NCBI GenBank assembly: GCA_036925085.1
Contig: JAUPFP010000162.1
Span: 62,001 to 126,000, forward strand
Direction: 5' to 3'
DNA length: 64,000 nt
Origin: Brachycybe producta
Lineage: Eukaryota > Arthropoda > Diplopoda > Playtdesmida > Andrognathidae
The number at the start of each line of letters is the position of its first letter. The first letter of the stretch is position 1. A model generated the notes under the pieces. It worked only from the letters and a program-made list of their open reading frames with translations. It made no database searches and was not told the DNA's origin. The translations under genes and the position numbers were made by a program. Below are positions 9,346 to 20,490 of this stretch, one piece after another.

Positions 9346-9892
9346 GTTTTTGTTCCAAATATCTGTATGTATATTAGGGTGGTCCAAAAAATTAAGACTC
9401 AGTTTTTATGCATGTTGTTTTTTTAGTCATCTGTTCTAAAACACCTACAGAAAAAAAATTTCACAACAATTTGAGCATATTTACTGGTCGCTGTATTCAA
9501 TTAAACTTTCAATATGTACTACAATGCTATTACATACTATTCCATACTATAACAATTACAGTACTGTACACTGTATGAAACAATCATAACAGTTTTGTAT
9601 TTGTTTTTCCAGTCTGTATGGCCCATTAATATTAGTGGTGTCCATTTTACAATGTTCAACAATGTAGTTATTGTAGGGGATGATGACGACGATGCTGCTC
9701 CACCACCTGGAGTAGGGCCTTTTTAGTCTCTTCATTCTTGGTCAGGGAGTCATTGGAAGCTGTTATCATGGCAACTCCACTCTACCCCATCATTAACAAA
9801 ACAAAAAGTAGTAAAAAAAGGAATTAAAAAAGTGGTAGGTGGACAAATGTACACATTGGCAAAATGCCTAGATTTCCCTGCCCGAGTCTAAT
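9346..9892. other. POLR2A 3' flank; mariner-like end, no other gene
   Basis: After the stop there is no nearby AATAAA. An ATTAAA at 9500-9505 is a possible but unproven polyadenylation signal. At 9375 the sequence TTAGGGTGGTCCAAAAAATT resembles a mariner/Tc1 terminal repeat, but I found no inverted partner downstream. The rest, to 9892, is anonymous. Confidence 0.4.
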
Positions 9893-10033
9893 TATTATTA
9901 TTATTAAAGACCTTTATTGGTATAAACAGTAATACAAATTAACAAGACAGAAAATACACAACAATTATAAGTATGTATAATATACATTATATTTAAAAAA
10001 TAACGTCAATCAAACCCTGATCAAAATCCAAAA

Positions 10034-11691
10034 TTACACTTGATATAAACAAGTTCGTAGACACAATTGATCTGGATGAACAAGATAAAGCAGCCGAAAT
10101 TTTTGGTATTTTTTGGTATATGTTTTAGGATTTAACAGATCAATCATATAACCATGTCTGAATGTTTTCCTTACTTTAAAATAACTACTCAAATAAGGTG
10201 TGCATTGACCCAACACAATGAGTCTACCAAAATCTGCTATTTTAACCACCATTCTATGCCTAATAGATTGAAGTGATGAATTCCCCAAATGGGTAATATA
10301 ACTACACTTATTAGTATAATAAATCATAACTAAAAATTTTAATTGTAAAGATTCCAATTTATTTATAATATTTTGGCTATTAGCATATATATTTAAAGCA
10401 TATTCCATAATAGGGCGTATATAGCAGGAATAAAGATTTACTTTAACTGCTACTGGTACATGCTTATATCTCAACATCAGATATCGCCAAGTACCAAATA
10501 AGTTGCGTTTAACAAAGGACAAATGGTATTTAAAGTTTAATTTTGTATCAATGTACAATCCCAAATAATTAAATTCATCTACAACCACTGTTCAAGACCC
10601 ATTTATGTTTATTAAAACATCAAAACTTGGTGCCTTACCAAAACATAATATTCTAGACTTATCCGGATTAATTTTCATTTTCAATGAGTGAAAATATCCA
10701 ACTAGTGAGTCTATATCCTTTTGTAGATAAAATAAATCTTGTGGACTAGATACATTAGCCAATATAGATACATCATCTGCATATAAAAAACAAGAGGAAA
10801 ACTGTAAAAAGAACACCATCTTCCTTATATAAAATGTAAACAACGTGGGAGAAGACACAATACCTTGGGGTACACCTCTGTTAACTATAATAGATTCCGA
10901 ATAGGATCCCCTTATATTAACAATTTGATTGACTAGAAATCTAGACTAGAAATCTACCAAATATCCTGGGATACCTTCTTGTCGCATATCATTGATCAAC
11001 ATTTTGTGATCTATAAAGCAGAACTAAGAGCTATAAAAATAGCAATAATTGTACCATGATCTATAAGAGATAATCTCGTAGCTATATTAAAATAAAAATC
11101 TTGTAATAAGGTCTCACAAGAAAGATTTCGACGAAACCCATATTGTTCTATCGGTAATAGATTATGTTCCTCAAGATATCGAATTAAATGTCTTAACATT
11201 AAACGTTCTAATTATCCAAATAATACTGGTTATAGAAATAGGTCGATAAGATGAACCAGACTAACATCTTTATCCTTTTTTAACACCGGAACTACCTCAG
11301 CCATTTTCAACTTTTTTGGAATACCAAATAACAGAAGTTTTTCAAATAAAGTAATTAAAACAACGGAGAATAGAGGGGCGTACCTTTTCAGTAAGCTATT
11401 AGGGATACTATTAGGGCCAGCCGCCTTGTTGACTTTAATTTTTGTCAATAAATTCAAAATATCAGTTACATTAAATAGATTGTTATTATATATAGGATTC
11501 CTATCATATCCATTTAAAGAAATACCTAAAACGTCACTATTACCAAAGAATCTACCAAAAGCTCCAGCAATAGCTACATCAACTGTATGAATGGAACCCA
11601 ATTCATCAATAACAGTATTTGGGAGATTAACTTTTCTATCAATTTTAATCTGTTTACTAAGGTCCTGTAATGACTCCTTTTCACTTAGCAA
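10034..11691 (-). pseudogene. nonLTR-A reverse transcriptase, broken in several frames
   Basis: On the minus strand the pieces are: 11691-11230, with the early RT motif KAAGPNSIPNSLLK and the LKMAEVVPVLKK motif; 11199-11011, with EQYGFRRNLSCETLL; 10858-10592, with the catalytic FLYADDVSILA box and PDKSRILCFG; and 10588-10034, with the thumb region FNYLGLYIDTKLNFKYHL and CYIRPIMEYALNIY. This enzyme copies element RNA at a nicked target site. Stops lie between each block, and the segment holding the first catalytic aspartate is damaged (IAIFIALSSA where FLDFSKA is usual), so activity is excluded. Confidence 0.9.
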
Positions 11692-12743
11692 TCACCATAC
11701 TATAAAACTCACTAGTAACTTGTTCATCTAACTTAATTTGTTGTAATTTATAATTAGCCATATCACCCAATGCATATATCTCCCTTAATTCCATCATTTC
11801 TTGTTTAACTTTTATACTTAAAAACGGATTAATAGACACCGGAATTCTTTTAACTTTTCTGCCAGCAAATATTATGGTATTGATTTCTAACATGAAATCA
11901 TCATAATTCAAAAGTGGACCTGCCATAATCAATAGATTTCTCAATTTACAGACCTCAATACCTTCGTAAGTAATTATATTCTTATATTGTATATCAATAG
12001 GCTGAGAAATATTAACTACTAACTCTATGGCTTCATGATCACATAAATAACTAATATTGGGGACAATTGCACATGTAACTTTATCACACATATCAACTGG
12101 CACCAAAATCAAGTCAAGATTATGATTCTTCCGAGTATTACTCAATTGTATTTGTGAAAAACCACATAATCTTATAAAATCAAGAAAGGTTTCACCCTTC
12201 CTATCATCAGCAATCTCCATATCCCAGTTTACATGAATATTAAAATCTCCACCCAATAATACCCTAGATGAATCCACCTTAATGAATCCGAAAATATGAA
12301 ATGTATTTAACTCATCTACAGTAGTTTGTGGGGGAAGGTAGCAAGATCCCAAAAGTACTAGGTCATCTCCCATTTTACTACAACCAAAACTAATTCAAAA
12401 TTATTAGGTAGGTCTATATATAACCTATAAGAGTTAAATTTCTTATTGACCACCACCAAAACACCACCTCCTCTTGAATCCCTATCTTTACAATATATAT
12501 TAAAATGTTGTAAAAAACATTGTCAAGTATAAAATTTGTTAACCACGTCTCACAAATCAATAAGAAATCATAATTATATGAATTTACATAAACAGCCAAT
12601 AAAGGTAATTTATTAACCAAACTACGGCTATTAAGAGAAACTCCTCGTAACGAACTCCACAAATTTAAGGATCTTAGGGATTTACATGTCATTAATTTGC
12701 CTCCCAGCGTTTGGTCCATATTGCGGTTCTTGGCACAAAACAT
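11681..12743 (-). pseudogene. nonLTR-A APE-type endonuclease
   Basis: The minus strand gives NSRSLVNKLPLL (the N-terminal Asn motif) and LLICETWLTN with the catalytic Glu (about 12650-12545). After a frameshift come LGSCYLPP, LLGGDFNIHVNW with the GDFN motif (near 12250), NLDLILVP, and CDHEAIELVV in place of the usual SDH motif (about 12040). These match the order in APE-like endonucleases of LINEs. The domain precedes the RT as expected. Confidence 0.88.
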
Positions 12744-13468
12744 GGTCCTTCACACTTGGTCCTTTCCATTTTCTAATGAAGATATTCGGTGGCCAGAAGC
12801 CCTCATTCATTACACAAGCACGATCCTTTGCGTCGAGAGCTACAAAGAAGGAGTCTCTAAAACTCCCATCTTTCGATACTTTTTTTACATCCAACACTTG
12901 TACTTTTCGTTGTACTAAAAACTCATTAATCGAGTCGCTCAATGTTCGTATTGAGCATCCACCAACAAAAAGGCGGAGAGGTAGTGCAGAACCTCTTAAC
13001 AGAGGTGTCGTAACTCCTTTTCCGGAAATAGTAACCGTATGACAAGGTTTACTCTGTACTTCTCCCCTTACCATTGGTACGACCGTTTTCGTTTGAACCC
13101 TTGCCTTCCTTTTATTAACACGATACAACCTTTTTCCATGGCTTCGATACTGACTACATAACAACTTCATCATGTTTATTCAGCTTTGCTATCGGTTCCA
13201 ATGATTTTGTAGCTTTATTACTAGCTTTATTTTTCAAAATATCAAAACGGTTATTAGTTTCAATAAAAGAAGTAAGCATCAATTGTAAAATTTCGATCTT
13301 CCCAGATATATTAACATCATTATCATCGACATTACTCGAATCGTCAACATTTTCACCCATTACAGGGAAGTTCGCATGTACTAGCATAATCCTCAACTTG
13401 TTATCAGTGTCCAACACTAGATTTTTTAGCAGTAGCAAAATTTGTGACTTCAGCAACGGTGGAAGCAA
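12682..13468 (-). pseudogene. nonLTR-A ORF1-like protein
   Basis: The two overlapping frames are 13468-13154 and 13173-12682. The second contains LPLRLFVGGCSIRTLSDSIN and, downstream, DSFFVALDAKD and FWPPNIFIRKW. That pattern resembles the RNA-binding ORF1 C-terminus of CR1/Jockey-like LINEs, in which a W-P-x-x-I/V-x-V/I-R-x-W/F motif is common. The first frame is rich in Asn/Asp and Lys with a likely coiled-coil stretch (ISGKIEILQLMLTSFIETNN). The function proposed from the family is binding of element RNA. A frameshift joins the two parts. Confidence 0.7.
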
Positions 13469-13735
13469 TAAGATCTAGATATACTGAATATTGTTCACTA
13501 TCACTCACCCCAGTAGCCATTTTTACTGTATAATAAGTACAGAATCTCACTAAAAACTTTTACACTAAGAATGACTAATACAATTCCGAGTTTAAGAGAA
13601 AAAAGAAGCACAATAAACATTAAATAACAGTGAAACTTAATTTACACTGATTATATAAACATAGACTATGGGCGCCGCCATCTTGGGATCTCTTTTATAG
13701 ATCTATATACGAACAGAGCAAGGAAAAAACACGCC

Positions 13736-14142
13736 CTTCCTCTTAAGAAGCAAGTAAGCTAATGTAAATGTTTAATAATCTTGAGGTACCAGTAAATATT
13801 AGAATTCCTACCTGAAATTTTACTCGGAAAGTTTTTAGACCAAAAATAACTATTACCAATATGCCTCGCCTCCTTCATTTTTTAAAAAACAATTTTACAT
13901 GGTAAAATGGACCTCCTTAATGTATATATTAAATTGTTAAAGTATTTTGTTATAAACAGTAATGGTATGTGTTGCATTTAGAAAGTAGAACCATATTTTT
14001 GATATATATAAGAATATGTTCCAAATGCTGCAGATTTGTCAAAAAATCTCTAATTACAACTTACAACTTCTGATTATATATTTTTGCATAAAATAAAGGT
14101 TCTCTCTTAGAACGTTTTTTTATAATTGAAATAATATCTAGA
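13736..14142. other. No gene seen
   Basis: AT-rich intergenic DNA between two LINEs. No repeat family of this window matches it. Confidence 0.5.
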
Positions 14143-14320
14143 ACATTGGTTTCCAAACTTTTATTGGCATTGAGAAATCATGCACCCGTAGCAAAATGCA
14201 TAGCACACTAGTGTGCCACGGGTTTTTTGTGCATGCAATGTAGGTTACACTGTACATACAAGTTTTGTATATTTTGCTTGAAAATATTAAACACTTAACA
14301 CATTCAATATAATCAATATT
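14143..14320 (+). repeat. hAT-like terminal sequence, possible left end
   Basis: ACATTGGTTTCCAAACTTTT at 14144-14163, followed by GCACACTAGTGTGCCACGG, resembles ends of Charlie-type hAT elements (the usual start is CAGTGGTTCCCAAACTTTTT). A second copy of the first words lies at 49203-49222. A reversed match (CACTTTGGGAACCACTGG) is at 21595-21612, but the distance makes pairing doubtful. Confidence 0.35.
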
Positions 14321-14884
14321 TTAAGCAACAGTTTTAACTTGCTCAGGGAAAGTACCCATTGATTGTTGACAAAAATGAAGCATTTGCATTGCCTTGCTAA
14401 TGGCATTATTAGCATGCTGCTTCCAAGACAGATTGCTTGTCAATGTAACCCATAAGTATTTATAAGAATTAACATTCTGAAGTAGTTTGTTATTAAAAAC
14501 ATACGGAAAAGTCAATGGATTTCTACCCCGTGTTACCCTCATCACACTATATTTCCTTGATTCAACTGAACTTGTTGTGACACCAACTTTCAATTGCCTT
14601 CAAGTCTACCCCCAGTGATTTGCAGTCAGGGGTGTTTTGTTCCTCTATAAATTAATGTGTCATCAGCAAAAAGCCTACAGGTACTGCTAACCATACTGCT
14701 GAGGTCATTAATGAAAACCAGAAATAAGAGGACCTAAGACTGCCCTGCGGAACCCCCGATGTAACACCCACCCAGATTGAGACCCAACAATAACAATCCT
14801 TTGCTTTTATCACTGAGAAATGACCTAATCTAATTGCAAACTTGCTCCAGACCATAACTAGAAAGTTTGGACATTAATTTAAAA
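14321..14884 (-). pseudogene. nonLTR-B LINE copy 1: RT palm and thumb part
   Basis: The minus strand gives VCN, then FLSD, then TSGVPQGSL (motif before the active site) and FINDLSS with a FADDTLIY box near 14660. A frameshift leads to the block with VTRGRNPLTFPYVFN, YKYLWVTLTSNLSWKQH and AISKAMQMLHFCQQSMGTFP. These are standard LINE RT features. The copy continues at 17785-18298 and 19041-20490. The interruption falls between the codons of 'FDTVSHFKL', as the uninterrupted copies at 35097 and 50231 show. Confidence 0.85.
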
Positions 14885-15380
14885 CTAGTGGGGTAACCCG
14901 TCATAAATGACGGGAGTGAAATTCACAGGCAATTGTGTCCTGCCTTAGAATTTATTTTTCTCTTCCTAACTAATTAGAAATTGATGACGTTCATAAAAGG
15001 TCGGAGTAAAAGAAATTCTAATGCTGGGCACAATTGCCTGTGATAAATTCTAGTTTAATTTTGCTACTATTCTCCCCTCCCCTTTTTTATATTTGAAAGA
15101 GAAAATGAGCTTTTCATTTTCTCTGGTGTGCTCATGCACGTCGTTAATTTCTTTTTTTTTACTCCTTTCATTTCAATTTCAGCCACCCCTCCCACTTTTT
15201 TCAAATCTCCACGTTTCTCTCCCCTTCTACACTTTCCAACCATTTCTCCTCTCCAATTTAATATCATGGGGTTCTTGGATGGGAAGGGTGCAACATATAG
15301 TTGACCTTGAGAAAAAAAGCTGTTCATTTCTTCATTTATTTAAATTTATATAAATTCCAACACAGTGTTACCTGTAGTAT
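14885..15380 (+). repeat. ACTAGTGGGG repeat (family R), copy 1
   Basis: It begins ACTAGTGGGGTAACCCGTCA and forms an 8-bp-stem hairpin (CCCGTCAT AA ATGACGGG). After a private ~120-bp stretch, it shares CTCCTTTCATTTCAATTTCA, pyrimidine-rich text, 'ggttcttggatgggaagggt', 'catatagttgaccttgagaa' and 'atttatataaattcc' with copies 2 and 3. The frames of Phe/Ser/Leu/Pro across it come from the CT-rich strand. I do not recognise the family. Confidence 0.75.
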
Positions 15381-15489
15381 TCAGGTAACAAAATCTCAAA
15401 CTTTTTATTTTTATTTTGTGTGGACATAGAATAACTAAACCAGTTTCCTCCTCTTTCCCCCCTTGTTTTCTGTTTTGTTTTTACCCAAA

Positions 15490-15990
15490 TGTGAGCTTTT
15501 AGCATCGGCCATTTTATTTTACCAACCTTAAGATGACATCTTCTGTATCTCGATTCTTCTCTGAACCGTACGGTGCCCGCACGGAGAAGAATCGAGCTGC
15601 AGAGAGAGTTGGATGGAGACAGATTGTGGTCACTCCTCTGCATGGGGGTGAAATCCATGCAGCAGAGTGGCGGCCATCTCTTTCTTCTGGTCGATACTGA
15701 TATACATCTTTTCCTTTCGGTACACCAACAAGAGAAGATGTAGCTGCTAGGAATCGTATACCTCCTGCCTTGTAGAGTCTCCGGCCTCTGAAGAGAAGTT
15801 GGTTACATTAACAGAAAGACCACGCTGTTTCTTATTATAACTTTATTCATCTCTTGTAAGAAACACAGAATACAAGGATGAATATATCATTACTAACAGT
15901 GCGTCCTCAGGCCCATGATTCGGATTTAGATCACGTAATACAGGCAAAGGACAAGAACTAACTACAAAAAGGAGCACGGCCCTTTAGAAC
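15490..15990 (-). mobile_element. LTR family A, truncated copy
   Basis: It starts TGTGAGCTTTTAGCATCG (the reverse complement of the family-A 3' end GCTCACA). It aligns with 38695-39392 through 'catgggggtgaaat', 'gatatacatctt', 'tccggcctctg', 'tttattcat' (polyadenylation-signal side) and 'gcgtcctcaggcccatgatt'. The alignment stops at GGCCCTTT, just before the TATA-like part, so the start of the LTR is missing. Confidence 0.8.
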
Positions 15991-16199
15991 CCTTATTTTT
16001 TCCCCTCTTTTTGCCCAAAGTAATTTCTTTTCACTTAGTATCAACCCTCATTATACAACTCTTAGCTGCTTTTTACCCCCCTTCCTCTTTTATTAATAAC
16101 ACCCATGATAAACAGACAAGTGAACTGTCTTTAAAGGTAGAAAGAAAAGAAAACAAAAATTCTCCCCTCTCAGCCCTATTCACACCAAGATAAGAAAAT

Positions 16200-17300
16200 T
16201 ATAATTTTGCTGTTGTATGTGTATTATGAAGAAACAGGTAGAATCTATGCCCCAACATCTATCCTACCTATTTCTTGCCCAATTTTTTGTTGTGTCAGCA
16301 AATTGTGTAACTTGTCATTGACCAATGGGAGGCCTCCAGTGCAAGCCTATGGAGGCCATTTCCTATAAAGTGGCCACAAGTTGGCTTAGAAAATCATTAG
16401 GACTTTGGCTTCTTAGCCATCTGCACTGGAGACTTCTCAGCAGTGAATATTCTACTAGGTAAGAGTATTTGAAGGAGACATATATCTGAGCACTGCTTTC
16501 CAAATCACTAGAGTACTGTGTTTCAAACTGTGTTTAATCAGAATATTGCTTAACTACCTTTAGAAAGGATAGCTAAACTGATTTTTTGCAGTCTATCATT
16601 GGGGTACTGTGGTGCTGAAGGTTTCCTTTCCTTTGGAGTACTGTTAGGCCTAAAAGTTTCCATTTGGAGTACTATAGAAACTATTGGTTTCCATTAATTT
16701 GGAATACTGTAGGACTTATTGGTTTCCAAGTTAGGAGTACTGTAGCTCCAAAGGTTCCCAGTGAGGAACTATAAGGGAAAATCAGTTTGGCTAGTGTGGA
16801 AGGATTCTAACATCATGGATTGCCATATGTGGGTTACATTTTATATGTAAGTGTTATATGTATTTTCTTTTATTATTATTTTTATTTTTTATTGACATTA
16901 TTTAGCTTTTCATACTTTTATTTCATTTTAAGGGTCATATTACCCATAGCCTTATTTGTCATTATCTACACATTTTTTCAAATATCGTTATTTTCAAATG
17001 TAATGTGATGTAATTTCTTAAACCCAATTTTTAAGTTAATCTTATTATAATATATTTTTGTTTAATCGATTAACCTTATGAAAAAAATTCCTAATCCTTT
17101 TATAATATTTTGGTAAAGGTCATGTTAATCCCCATTTATATTTTTATATGAATTAAAATAAAGTATTCTTTAACTTAAATAAAAGTTGAGTTACTTTGAT
17201 TGATTTATTTTTTATGGGCCTTCATTGACCCCGAACCTTAAGTTAAAATGAACTTCAGTTGGTTATTTTCAACAATAAAGCTATACAGCCGGAAAACAAC
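16200..17300. other. Unidentified internal block with a ~45-bp minisatellite
   Basis: No coding region. Between 16597 and 16765 four imperfect units of about 45 bp each contain GGAGTACTGT or a close variant followed by GGTTTCC or a variant. At 16325-16380 the text GGGAGGCCTCCAGTGC and CTATAAAG looks like a promoter or LTR U3 but cannot be confirmed. The block sits between two family-R repeats. Confidence 0.4.
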
Positions 17301-17361
17301 CAACAACAGCATTAGTACACACACACACACACATACACAGATCTGGGATATTATATATATA

Positions 17362-17765
17362 ACTAGTGGGGTAACCCGTCATAAATGACGGGAGCAAAAT
17401 TCACAGGCAATTGTGCACATGCACTTCGTTTTTTTCTTTTTTTACTCCTTTCATTTCAATTTCACTCACCCCTCCCACTTTTTTCTCTCTCTCCCCTTTT
17501 ACACTTTCCAACCTTTTCCCCTCACCCCTCCCACTTTTTTCTCTCCCCTTCTACACTTTCCAACCTTTTCCCCTCACCCCTCCCACTTTTCTCTCTCTCC
17601 CCTTCTACACTTTCCAAAGGAAGAGTTCAACATATAGTTGACCTTGAGAAAAAAAAACGGTTCATTTATTCTAATTTATATAAATTCCGACGTGCTTCAA
17701 TGGTTTTTGTTACTCCACACACACACAAACACACAGACCTGGGATATTAGATATATAATTATATT
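17362..17765 (+). repeat. ACTAGTGGGG repeat (family R), copy 2
   Basis: It starts ACTAGTGGGGTAACCCGTCA with the same hairpin as copy 1 and ends in CACACAGACCTGGGATATTA followed by TA-rich text. Immediately upstream, 17309-17361 holds (CA)n, then CAGATCTGGGATATTATATA, which looks like the end of another unit. The repeat may therefore be arranged head to tail. A pyrimidine-rich triplication (CTCACCCCTCCCACTTTTTT and relatives) at 17465-17600 enlarges the middle. Confidence 0.75.
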
Positions 17766-17784
17766 ATATATATAATAATAAGAA

Positions 17785-18298
17785 CTGTATCAAAAGCTTT
17801 ACAGAAGTCTAGAAAAAATCAGGTCAACCTGTTTATCCTTATTCAAACTTTTCTGTAAATCATCTACTAACAGTATAAGTTGAGTCTCCCAAGAACACCC
17901 CTTAGAGAACCATGCTAGTTTTCTCAGATAAGATTAGATTTCAGAAAATGTATGGCACATGTGTATATTATATGCCCAAGTATCTTACAGACTAATGAAG
18001 TCAAAGAAACAGGCCTATAATTTGAAGGATCTACCTTATTCCTTTTTTAAATATTGGTGTAACATTTACAAGTTGTCACATGATTGGGACAACACTTTGA
18101 TCTAATAATTTTTGAAAGATTAGATGAAGAAATATTCTCACCTGCTGTGCTAGCTTGATGAGGACTTGCTGAAATGCCATCTGGCCACCCAATTTTATTT
18201 TTGTCAAGAGCTATTATTTGCTGAATTATACCCTCTGTATTAATGACTATCCCTCATGACCTATGTTCTGGCCACATAGTGTCAAACATTTTCTTCTA
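17785..18298 (-). pseudogene. nonLTR-B LINE copy 1: RT finger part
   Basis: The minus strand holds, from 17930 down, SCETQLILLVDDLQKSL-type and QVDLIFLDFCKAFDTV text, with LDFCKAFD the first catalytic block. Upstream lies the P..WK.ANVTPIFKKG-like region near 18060. It ends exactly at the 4-bp target duplication of the family-B LTR, which therefore inserted into this LINE. Confidence 0.8.
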
Positions 18299-18302
18299 CT
18301 GT

Positions 18303-19036
18303 TGTAAAGACCCGACTTGGGCCAACTACAATACCCCGGCAAATCTGCCCCGACTTACTGGTTCCTGACTTTGTTAGGGGCGGGATCATAACGTCGACTG
18401 CCTCTCATGTCCCATGATGTTCCAGGGTAACGACGGACTGGAGTCTCCCACTCCACAAATTGCCGGACGGAAGACTGACAAATCGATGGGGGAATCCACG
18501 GTGAATCCCTGATGGATCTCACCGTGGAGCCGACGCGAAATACCGGCCGAAAACGACCGAAACAGGATGGTGCATTGCCGGCGTATTTCCACCGGCGTAA
18601 TCCTCACCCTCCCCGCAGTAACTTCCCCAAATAATTGACACGTGGACACAGTGTGTCTAGAGGTAAAATAAATAGATGATTTATTCAAATAAAAAACTTA
18701 TTTAATTCAAGCAATATCTGCTGGACTCTTTGTCCAGCAACACAAGAACAAAAACACAGAGAAGAACAAAGAGATTGAAGAATGGTGGCCATCTTGGCCA
18801 CCCACAAAAATAACATCACACATCCTCTTAGCTGTAGGGTCTAACACACACTGCCCCTCCTTAATGACTGCCTTGGCATTAAGTACCCCCCAGGCTGCTG
18901 CACCTGGGGGTTGACAGTCTCCCTACCTGGAGTTTATGTTGTCTGCCAGGCTGCCTACTATAGTAGCCTAGCAGACAACATCAGGATTTAGGATTGCTCC
19001 TCCTAATCCAAGAAGAAGCAAAACTGGGTCGTCACA
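18303..19036 (-). mobile_element. Solo LTR, family B, copy 2
   Basis: The element is TGTAAAGACCCGACTT...CTGGGTCGTCACA, with 4-bp target duplication CTGT (18299-18302 and 19037-19040). It is 734 bp long, between copy 1 (568) and copy 3 (832). It contains GGTGGCCATCTTGGCCACC-type palindromes and a CAGCC/GGCTG-rich part near 18885-18960. It is inserted in the nonLTR-B LINE, so it is younger than that element. Confidence 0.8.
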
Positions 19037-19040
19037 CTGT

Positions 19041-20490
19041 AAAAACACGTCTATTCCTCATTCAGTAGAGAAGCTTTATATTCAGGGCTTTATAGTAGTT
19101 TTCCACTTTCCAAAAACTAACGCAGGAATGGAATCACCACCACCCCTGGAATGCTTAATAAACCTCCAAAACAACTTTGGATCACCTTTTAACCATTACC
19201 TTTTTTGCATTTGCCTGTGCAGCATGTAATCCCTCCGTATTAATTGATTTAGGATTGTTTCTGTCTCTATTCCTCCATAATCACTGCTTACGAAGTGCAT
19301 TTTTAACACTAGGTGTATACCACATTGGCATTGGGACAAACTTTTTACCCCATTCAGTAACGAATGAAACAGTGTCCAATTCTCATCCACAATGTGCTGA
19401 TCAAACTCATCTTTATAAACTTGAAAGTTTTCTAACAATAGAGACCTAAACCCATCCCAATTACAGTTATTATATAAGAGAACATGTCTCCTAGCCCTAG
19501 AGACCCTCCTATGTTCAAACTTAAGATCACAAGATACAATTACAATAATTCCCTCAGACACTAACATTAGCTATTAAATCTGGAGCATTTTTTATGACAT
19601 CGAGAATACTGTTAGCCTTAGTAGGCTGAGTAACCACCTGTTCCATAGAATAAACTTCGAGACTTTCATTAAATGAGAAGGCTAGAGGACCTTCATCTCC
19701 CCTGCGACTGTTCTTAGTTCAGAAATTTATACTTGGAAAGTTTATATCCCCTCCCAAAACCACAGTTGGATTGTGTTGTGCTTGATAGAAAACATCCAAA
19801 CATGCATGGAAACTTGCCATGTCAGTAATTGAGTATCTTGGGAGTGATAGAATGATATTAAAATTACCTTTTTCCACTGTTTTGTGTGATGCTGCAACGA
19901 ACTAACTCTCGTACCCTGTCTCAAATGAAGTTTTCCTGCTGTTGCTAAATAATGCTGAGACAGCAATAAAGACCCCACAACCATATACCCAATTCTATCC
20001 TCATGATAAACTGAAATTAGATGAAAAACTTCCCCATTAGCAACAGTGTCATCAAGCCATGACTGTTCCCAATATCACTTGGCACTAAGTTTCTTTGATT
20101 GCTAACTGGAATTCAGCCACTTTGTTCCATATACTCCTACAGTTTACAACCATAATAATACTGTACCATGACATATTCCTGTATGTATTTCAAAGAAGCA
20201 TTTGAAATATTTACAGTCACAACTTGTTGTGCTATCTTAGCAGATCCTCTCAGCACCCCTGGCCCCAGACAAAAAATGCTTAAACTCCGTAATCTTCTTA
20301 CCCACCACTAAGCCCACTTTATGATTAAAATGAACCCCAGCCTGATTCTAGCTATCCTTAAAAACTAACATTGATGCCTTCCAGTCAATACTTTGAGCCC
20401 CACACTGAATTTCAAGCTGCAGACAACCAGCTATTAACATATTTTGTCTGATTACAAGCTTGCCAACCTCTATCCATTCTCATTGGTAAA
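19041..20490 (-). pseudogene. nonLTR-B LINE copy 1: endonuclease and linker
   Basis: The minus strand from about 20150 reads NCRSIWNKVAEFQLAIKE, an APE endonuclease start. Then come a TVANGE block near 20045, MVVGSLLLSQHYLATAGKL (19984-) and a degenerate GGDINFP-like catalytic region around 19760. The linker IVSCDLKFEHRRVSRARRHV follows, and then CNWDGFRSLLLENFQVYKDE (about 19540-19400). The same sequences occur in the plus-strand copy at 33485. Upstream, 20160-20490 resembles the end of an ORF1 or 5' leader without recognisable motifs. Confidence 0.8.

Larger units (their letters stand above)
9893..13735 (-). mobile_element. nonLTR-A: near full-length LINE with (TAA)n tail
   Basis: This minus-strand element runs from a 5' end near 13735 (contains AAGATGGCGGCGCCC on the minus strand at about 13690-13669) to an (ATT)n tract at 9893-9907. 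On the minus strand that tract is a TAA/AAT tail as in several LINE clades. It has the order ORF1, APE endonuclease, reverse transcriptase. Frameshifts and stops break every ORF, so it is inactive. Clade is not assigned: the RT is of the CR1/Jockey-like group, and no RNase H was seen. Target duplication was not found. Confidence 0.85.

Noticed and set aside
17385-17750. Phe/Ser/Leu/Pro-rich frames in three overlapping versions
   Set aside because: Pyrimidine-rich family-R repeat. Three frames open at once and the sequence is internally triplicated.
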